Position numbers and translations under genes: made by a program. Under the pieces are notes generated by a model. The model ran no database searches. It was not told the DNA's origin and saw only the letters and a program-made list of their open reading frames with translations. This document shows, piece by piece, positions 59,467 through 64,000 of a DNA stretch of 64,000 nucleotides. The DNA is taken from the NCBI RefSeq assembly GCF_018129685.1, contig NZ_JAFCLG010000002.1:1-64000 (forward strand), written 5' to 3'. The DNA is from Bradyrhizobium manausense (GTDB lineage Bacteria > Pseudomonadota > Alphaproteobacteria > Rhizobiales > Xanthobacteraceae). The stretch's first letter is position 1, and every line of letters starts with the position of its first letter.

Positions 59467-60806
59467 TTTTTATCGACGACGCGGACGGTGACTGACGTCG
59501 TTCGCGCCTGCTCGATCGAAAAGCTCCCCTCCAGCCGCGCCTCGCTCAGCCGCAGCATGGCCGTATCGAGCTTGCCCCGCCGCGATGCATCGAGGGCGCA
59601 TCCAAAAATCCGGTAGAATTGCGCGCCGTCATACGCGACCAGCAAGAGATCGACACCCGCATTGATGGCCTCGACCACGGCCTTGCAGATGTCATGCTGG
59701 TAGATCGCGCCCATCACGAGATCGTCGGTCATCACCACGCCCTGATAGTTCCACTTGTTCCGGATGATGCCATCAACGACGCGTTTCGAATGCGACGCCG
59801 CGCGATCGGGATCGACGGCTGTGAGCGTGACATGGCCGACCATGAGCGTGCTGTGCGACTGCGACAGCACCTCGCGGAACGGCAGCCAGTCGGTCGCCTC
59901 CAACTCCCTGACCGGCGTATTGAGGTCAGCACTGAAATGGTGCGTGTCGGTGCGCACCCGCCCAATGCCCGGAAAATGCTTCAGCGTCGCGCCGACGCCA
60001 GACTCCTCCAGCCCACGCACATAGGCACTTGCGATCGTGCTGACCACGACGGGATCGGTCGCGATCGCGCGCTGGCCGATCAGCGTGTGAAAGTCGAGGC
60101 GATTGCGCCGCTGCGGCGGCTTGAGGTCGAGCACCGGCGCGAGATTGAGGTTGACGCCAAGGTCGGCAAGCTCGCGGCCATGGATACGGCCGAACTCTTC
60201 CGCTTTGGCCTGCTGTTCGTCCGGGGCGAGCCCGGAGAGCGTCGCCAGCGCCGGCACCCTTGTCAGCGGCGGCGCCAGATGCGCGACGATGCCGCCCTCC
60301 TGGTCCGCGGCGACGATCAGAGGTCGCAGGTCCGCGGCGCGCCTGATGTCCTGGAGCGCCGCGATTTCGGCGCGCAGCGCATCAGCAGTCCGGCCGCGGA
60401 TGTTGTGCCGGGTCACGTAGATGCCGCCGATCAATCCTTGCTCGGCCAGGCGCGCCACTTCTGCATACGACGAATAGCCCACCATGAAATGAGGCCCGAG
60501 CGAGCGGGCCTCAGTCACGCTCGCACTGAGCACATCGTGCTCGCGCAGCTCGAAGCCGAAATGTGCTGTCGCCATCAGCACCGGCGGCAGGCACCAGAGC
60601 ATGACGAGCAGCCTGCCGGCGAGACCCTGCCAATGTCCTCTGCGCAGCAGGGCGACGACGATCGCAATGCTTGCGGCGACGAGCGCGACGTTTCCGGCAC
60701 CGCGCAGCGGGACCAGATAGGGATCGTTCTTGTTCGCGGCGGCGAATGCAACGAGGGGTGCGGCAAGCCAAAGCAGGATGAGGCCGATACGGCGGAGGAA
60801 TTGCAT
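59442..60806 (-). CDS. Membrane-anchored glycoside hydrolase family 3 (NagZ-like)
   Basis: The 454-residue protein starts with about three hydrophobic spans (residues 5-22, 38-55, 65-83). A GH3 barrel (about 100-400) follows, with AADQEGGIVAHLAPP, LAPVLDL, the KHFPGIG loop with His and the MTDDLVMGAI active Asp. NagZ-type GH3 enzymes remove N-acetylglucosamine from muropeptides. The catalytic domain after spans suggests an inner-membrane location, unlike cytosolic NagZ. The 3' end overlaps the SBP gene in a convergent arrangement. Confidence 0.82.
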   Translation of the reverse strand: MQFLRRIGLILLWLAAPLVAFAAANKNDPYLVPLRGAGNVALVAASIAIVVALLRRGHWQGLAGRLLVMLWCLPPVLMATAHFGFELREHDVLSASVTEARSLGPHFMVGYSSYAEVARLAEQGLIGGIYVTRHNIRGRTADALRAEIAALQDIRRAADLRPLIVAADQEGGIVAHLAPPLTRVPALATLSGLAPDEQQAKAEEFGRIHGRELADLGVNLNLAPVLDLKPPQRRNRLDFHTLIGQRAIATDPVVVSTIASAYVRGLEESGVGATLKHFPGIGRVRTDTHHFSADLNTPVRELEATDWLPFREVLSQSHSTLMVGHVTLTAVDPDRAASHSKRVVDGIIRNKWNYQGVVMTDDLVMGAIYQHDICKAVVEAINAGVDLLLVAYDGAQFYRIFGCALDASRRGKLDTAMLRLSEARLEGSFSIEQARTTSVTVRVVDKNQPLANWR

Positions 60807-60887
60807 GATGCATCACGTCCGGGCAGTGGCGGATGCTTCGCACCTATCAAGCCGATCTGCGCTGCGCGAGAGCCAAGAGTGGACCTG

Positions 60888-60965
60888 CACGAAATCTGCA
60901 AAAGACTCCTGAAGCCGTGCAGACGATGATCCCGGCTTCTGCACGAGCGCGGTGCAGATTTCGTG
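60888..60965 (+). repeat. Nested inverted repeats in the leader of the DUF4173-like gene
   Basis: A 13-bp perfect inverted repeat, CACGAAATCTGCA at 60888-60900 and its complement at 60953-60965, encloses two further pairs: GAAGCCG/CGGCTTC (60911-60917 and 60933-60939) and CGTGCAGA/TCTGCACG (60916-60923 and 60938-60945), which share bases. Next to it CGTGAT/ATCACG (60962-60967, 60975-60980) overlaps the right arm, so the two stems exclude each other. The last hairpin ends one base before the AAAGG ribosome binding site. Confidence 0.75.
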
Positions 60966-60995
60966 ATCCCACCCATCACGAAAGGTGCTTTGGAC

Positions 60996-62495
60996 ATGAC
61001 GAGCCTGGCTTCGACGATCGCGACGGACCTCCGGCCGATCAGGCATTCCTCAATTCCAGCCAAGCTTGGCTGCGCGCTGGCGCTGGCTGCGCTTGCGGAC
61101 TGGCTGTTCTATGGCGAGCGGATCGGGCTGTCGCTCTCACTCTTCGCGATCGCAATCGTCTGCGTCTGCGTGCTCTTCAATCACGCGACCCTGGATCCGC
61201 GCCGCGCGACCATCGCTGCCGTCATTCTCATCGCGGGGCTCGTGCCAGCCGTCGAGGAGCTCAACACGCTTTCGTTCCTGGTCCTCGTCACTGCATTGCT
61301 CGTGGCCCTGCTGCTCGCGACCAATCCCGAGACGACCGGCCTCGCGGACCGCTGGCGCGCACTGCGCAACCTCGTCCTGTTCGGCCCCTTCAGGTTCTTC
61401 CTCGAAGTGCTTCAGATCTTCAACATGTCGGCGTTCACCCGCGGCGTTGCACTCTGGCTGCTGCCGGTGGTGCTCGGTACGGTCTTTGTCGCACTCTTCG
61501 CCGCAGCCAACCCGGTGATAGAGCAGTGGGTATCCCTGCTCAATCCGAAGGTCATTCTCGACTATATCAGCATTCCGCGCGCGCTGTTCTGGACGATGAT
61601 GCTGGCGCTGGTCTGGCCGTTCGTCCATGTGCGCTGGCGGCGCAGGACTGCCGCGATCCCGGCCGTCGCCGATGTCACCGAACCGGAGACCGTCCCGCCC
61701 CTGATCTCCGCTGAGTTCCTGGGACCGTCCACCATTCTGCGCTCGCTGATCCTGTTCAATGTTCTGTTCGCGGCGCAGTCCGTTCTCGACGGCCTCTATC
61801 TCTGGGGCCATGTGGCATTGCCAGCCAACATGACCTACGCAGCTTACGCGCATCGCGGCGCCTATCCGCTGATCGCGACCGCCGTCCTCGCCGCCGCCTT
61901 CGTGCTGGTCGCGATGCGTCCGGGTGAACCGGCCGAGAAGTCCCAAGTGATCCGAGCGCTTGTCTATCTCTGGGTCGGGCAGAACGTCCTGCTGGTCGCG
62001 TCCTCGATCCTTCGCCTCGATCTCTATGTCGACATCTACATGCTGACCTACTGGCGCATCGCGGCCTTCATCTGGATGGGGCTGGTGGCGCTGGGTCTGA
62101 TCCTGATCGTGACACGCATCCTGCTCAACCGGTCCAACCGGTGGCTCATCGGCGCCAATATGATCGCGTTAACGATCATTCTTTATATCTGTGCGCTGGT
62201 GAACTTCGACGCGTTCATTGCCGACTATAATGTGGCCCACAGCCGGGAAGTCTCCGGCAAGGGCGCGCAGATCGATGTCGCCTACCTCGCGCAGCTCGGA
62301 CCACAGGCGTTGCCGGCAATCGAGAAGATGTTGCAGATTCGCGCCGATCATACTCTTATCGGATGGCACGATCGTCTTGCAGACACGCAGCGCATGGACA
62401 TGGTCTGGCGGGCCTGGGGCTTTCGCAGCTGGCGGTTGCAACGCAGGTTGGACGACGAGGCCAAAGGCCAACCCGGCAACCGGCCGGCCGGCTGA
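60996..62495 (+). CDS. DUF4173-like polytopic membrane protein
   Basis: The 499-residue protein has about ten or more hydrophobic spans across residues 20-400 and a soluble C-terminal domain of about 70 residues with Pro and acidic patches. The hydrophobic core (SFLVLVTALLVALLLATNPETTG and FGPFRFFLEVLQIFNMSAF) resembles DUF4173 membrane proteins. Function is unknown. ATG 60996 follows AAAGGTGC; an upstream GTG at 60963 lies inside the repeated leader. It is 12 bases upstream of the response regulator gene and probably cotranscribed with it. Confidence 0.72.
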   Translation: MTSLASTIATDLRPIRHSSIPAKLGCALALAALADWLFYGERIGLSLSLFAIAIVCVCVLFNHATLDPRRATIAAVILIAGLVPAVEELNTLSFLVLVTALLVALLLATNPETTGLADRWRALRNLVLFGPFRFFLEVLQIFNMSAFTRGVALWLLPVVLGTVFVALFAAANPVIEQWVSLLNPKVILDYISIPRALFWTMMLALVWPFVHVRWRRRTAAIPAVADVTEPETVPPLISAEFLGPSTILRSLILFNVLFAAQSVLDGLYLWGHVALPANMTYAAYAHRGAYPLIATAVLAAAFVLVAMRPGEPAEKSQVIRALVYLWVGQNVLLVASSILRLDLYVDIYMLTYWRIAAFIWMGLVALGLILIVTRILLNRSNRWLIGANMIALTIILYICALVNFDAFIADYNVAHSREVSGKGAQIDVAYLAQLGPQALPAIEKMLQIRADHTLIGWHDRLADTQRMDMVWRAWGFRSWRLQRRLDDEAKGQPGNRPAG

Positions 62496-62507
62496 GCGGA
62501 GAAGCCC

Positions 62508-63212
62508 TTGGCGCATCGCATTCTCATCGTCGACGACGAGGGCCATATCCGCGAGGTCATCCGCGTCGCCCTGAAGAAGGCCGGCATGGACGTGGTCGAG
62601 GCCCGCGACGGCAGGGAGGCGCTTCTGCGCTTTGCCGCCGACAGGCCCGACCTGATCGTGCTCGACATCGGCATGCCCGAGTTCGACGGCCTCGACGTCT
62701 GCCGCGAGATCCGCAAGAGCTCCGACGTACCGATCCTGTTTCTGTCGGCGCGCGACGAGGAGATCGACCGCATCCTCGGCCTCGAGATCGGCGGCGACGA
62801 CTATGTGACAAAACCGTTCAGCCCGCGCGAGCTGGTGGCGCGGGTCAATGTCATTCTGCGCAGGCTCAGCCCACGCAGCGGCGAGGCCAAGGCCGAGCCG
62901 GGCGCGCTGTCGCAGGGTGGCCTGCTGATCGATCCCGAACAGCATGTTGCGACCTTTGCCGGCGCGCCGCTGAAGCTGACCGCGATCGAATTCGGCATCC
63001 TGCGCGCATTCCTGACCCGGCCGACATCGGTCTTCAGCCGCGAGCAGCTGATGCGGGCAGCCTACCAGCTCAACATCCAGGTTTCCGACCGTACCATCGA
63101 CAGCCACATCCGCAACATCCGCGCCAAGCTTGCGGCGCTCGCCTGCGACAACGTGATCGAGACCATCCACGGCGTCGGCTTCAAGCTCGGGCGCTGCGAG
63201 AAAGAGGCATGA
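62508..63212 (+). CDS. OmpR-family response regulator
   Basis: The 234-residue protein has a receiver domain with acidic pocket Asp9/Asp10, phospho-acceptor Asp53 (VLDIGMP), Thr/Lys in TKPF, then a winged helix C-terminal domain (about 130-230) with AIEFGILRAFLTRPTSVFSREQLMRAAY and VSDRTIDSHIRNIR. The start is TTG 62508 after GCGGAGAAG. It pairs with the following histidine kinase: the stop overlaps its ATG by four bases (ATGA). Confidence 0.9.
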   Translation: MAHRILIVDDEGHIREVIRVALKKAGMDVVEARDGREALLRFAADRPDLIVLDIGMPEFDGLDVCREIRKSSDVPILFLSARDEEIDRILGLEIGGDDYVTKPFSPRELVARVNVILRRLSPRSGEAKAEPGALSQGGLLIDPEQHVATFAGAPLKLTAIEFGILRAFLTRPTSVFSREQLMRAAYQLNIQVSDRTIDSHIRNIRAKLAALACDNVIETIHGVGFKLGRCEKEA

Positions 63213-64000
63213 GTGCGGCACCCGACAAATGGCGGCCGTCGCTCGGCCTCGTGATCTTCGCGGTGCTCGCAACCGTCGCCGTGCTGCCGCTGGTCGGCCT
63301 GTTCTTCTTCCGCCTCTACGACAACCAGTTGATCCGCCAGACCCAGGCCGAGCTGATCGCGCAGAGCCGCGTGCTCGCAACGATCTACGCGCAGGAGGTC
63401 GAAGCCCGGCTCGGCAGCGGCCTCACGCTCGGCGCCGAAGTGCCGCCGAACGTGCTGCCGGATCCCGGCGACCAGTTCACGCCGATCCGGCCCGCGCTGG
63501 ACCTCACCGCCAACGACCTGTTGCGGCGCCGGCCCGATGCGCAAGTCGCGCCCCGGCCCGCGCAAGCCGCTTATGTCGAGATCGGCGCAAAGCTGGCGCC
63601 GATCATCCGCGAGACGCAGAAGGTGACGCTGGCGGGCTTTCGCATCCTCGATCCGCAGGGCGTGGTGATCGCCGGGCGGCAGGAGGTCGGGCAGTCGCTC
63701 GCCCATATCGAGGAGGTCGCGGACGCGCTGCACGGCCAATACCGCGCCACGTTGCGCAACCGCGTGCCGGACAAGCCGCCGCCGCCGATCTATTCCTTCA
63801 GCCGCGGGCTTGGCGTGCATGTGTTTTCGGCGATGCCTGTCATCGTCGACAACCGCGTCGCAGGCGTGATCTACACCACGCGGACGCCGAGCAACATCTT
63901 CGACCATCTTTATCAGGAGCGCGCGAAATTCGTGCTGGCGGGGCTTGCCGTGATCCTCGGCACGATCGCGATCGGGCTCGTGTTCTCGCGCACCATCACG
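63209..64000 (+). CDS. Sensor histidine kinase, N-terminal part (runs off window)
   Basis: The visible 264 residues show a short cytoplasmic N-terminus, a membrane span (about residues 11-34), a periplasmic sensing domain of about 200 residues and a second span (about 243-263). This is the topology of a stimulus-sensing kinase; the HAMP, DHp and ATPase domains lie beyond the right edge. The periplasmic region is Pro/Arg-rich and contains ILDPQGVVIAGRQEVGQSL. The ligand is unknown. It forms a two-component system with the response regulator and likely controls envelope genes. Confidence 0.82.
   Translation, partial: MSAAPDKWRPSLGLVIFAVLATVAVLPLVGLFFFRLYDNQLIRQTQAELIAQSRVLATIYAQEVEARLGSGLTLGAEVPPNVLPDPGDQFTPIRPALDLTANDLLRRRPDAQVAPRPAQAAYVEIGAKLAPIIRETQKVTLAGFRILDPQGVVIAGRQEVGQSLAHIEEVADALHGQYRATLRNRVPDKPPPPIYSFSRGLGVHVFSAMPVIVDNRVAGVIYTTRTPSNIFDHLYQERAKFVLAGLAVILGTIAIGLVFSRTIT

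Overview
The window is GC-rich chromosomal DNA that looks like Bradyrhizobium or a close relative (alphaproteobacteria, Nitrobacteraceae). The grounds are gene content (bS21 with a long basic tail, ECF42 sigma factor with a DGPF partner, orphan Bug-type binding protein, an indolepyruvate oxidoreductase beside an Lrp regulator, DUF3606) and several large palindromic intergenic repeats of the kind scattered through these genomes. The species call is inference. No rRNA, tRNA, CRISPR array or prophage was seen. The only classical mobile element is the end of an IS5-like insertion sequence at the left edge.

Layout. 1-2.5 kb: IS end, several small conserved-looking proteins, a cold-shock protein and ribosomal protein bS21. 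2.7-11.2 kb: haloacid dehalogenase, YbaK-type tRNA deacylase, DGPF protein with ECF42 sigma factor, membrane-linked class III nucleotide cyclase, a secreted Cys-rich protein, a Bug-type binding protein, then a LysR regulator divergent from pirin and WrbA. 11.5-12.3 kb: a Pcm-like methyltransferase. 12.4-24 kb: a surface-polysaccharide locus with a BcsL-like GNAT protein, Wzy/ligase-type polymerase, three glycosyltransferases, a methyltransferase, a Wzz/ExoP-like co-polymerase whose ATPase domain lacks a Walker A lysine, a WecG/TagA glycosyltransferase and GalE. Three CtrA-like boxes (TTAA-N7-TTAA type) lie in this locus. It is followed by a five-GAF GGDEF-EAL protein.

28-38 kb is catabolic: an Ldh2-type dehydrogenase, flavin monooxygenase and fumarylacetoacetase-family operon; an Lrp regulator with indolepyruvate ferredoxin oxidoreductase; an exported amidase; a LuxR-type regulator. 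38-44 kb: a D-amino-acid transaminase, a glutamate/aspartate-type ABC transporter (gltIJKL order on the minus strand) and an M20 peptidase, suggesting acidic amino acid or peptide use. 44-51.6 kb: a second flavin monooxygenase, a thiamine-diphosphate decarboxylase fused in frame to the stump of a GFA-family gene, an old yellow enzyme, an aldehyde dehydrogenase and an SDR.

52-64 kb is rich in envelope genes: a coupled pair of uncharacterised membrane-associated genes, a YiaA/B protein and PspA divergent from a TetR regulator with three matching palindromes between them, a hydantoinase, a peptide-type binding protein, a membrane-anchored GH3 hydrolase, a DUF4173-like membrane protein preceded by mutually exclusive inverted repeats, and a two-component system whose kinase runs off the right edge. 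The best candidates for something undescribed are the 52.0-54.3 kb pair, the leader structure at 60.9 kb and the GFA-decarboxylase chimera.
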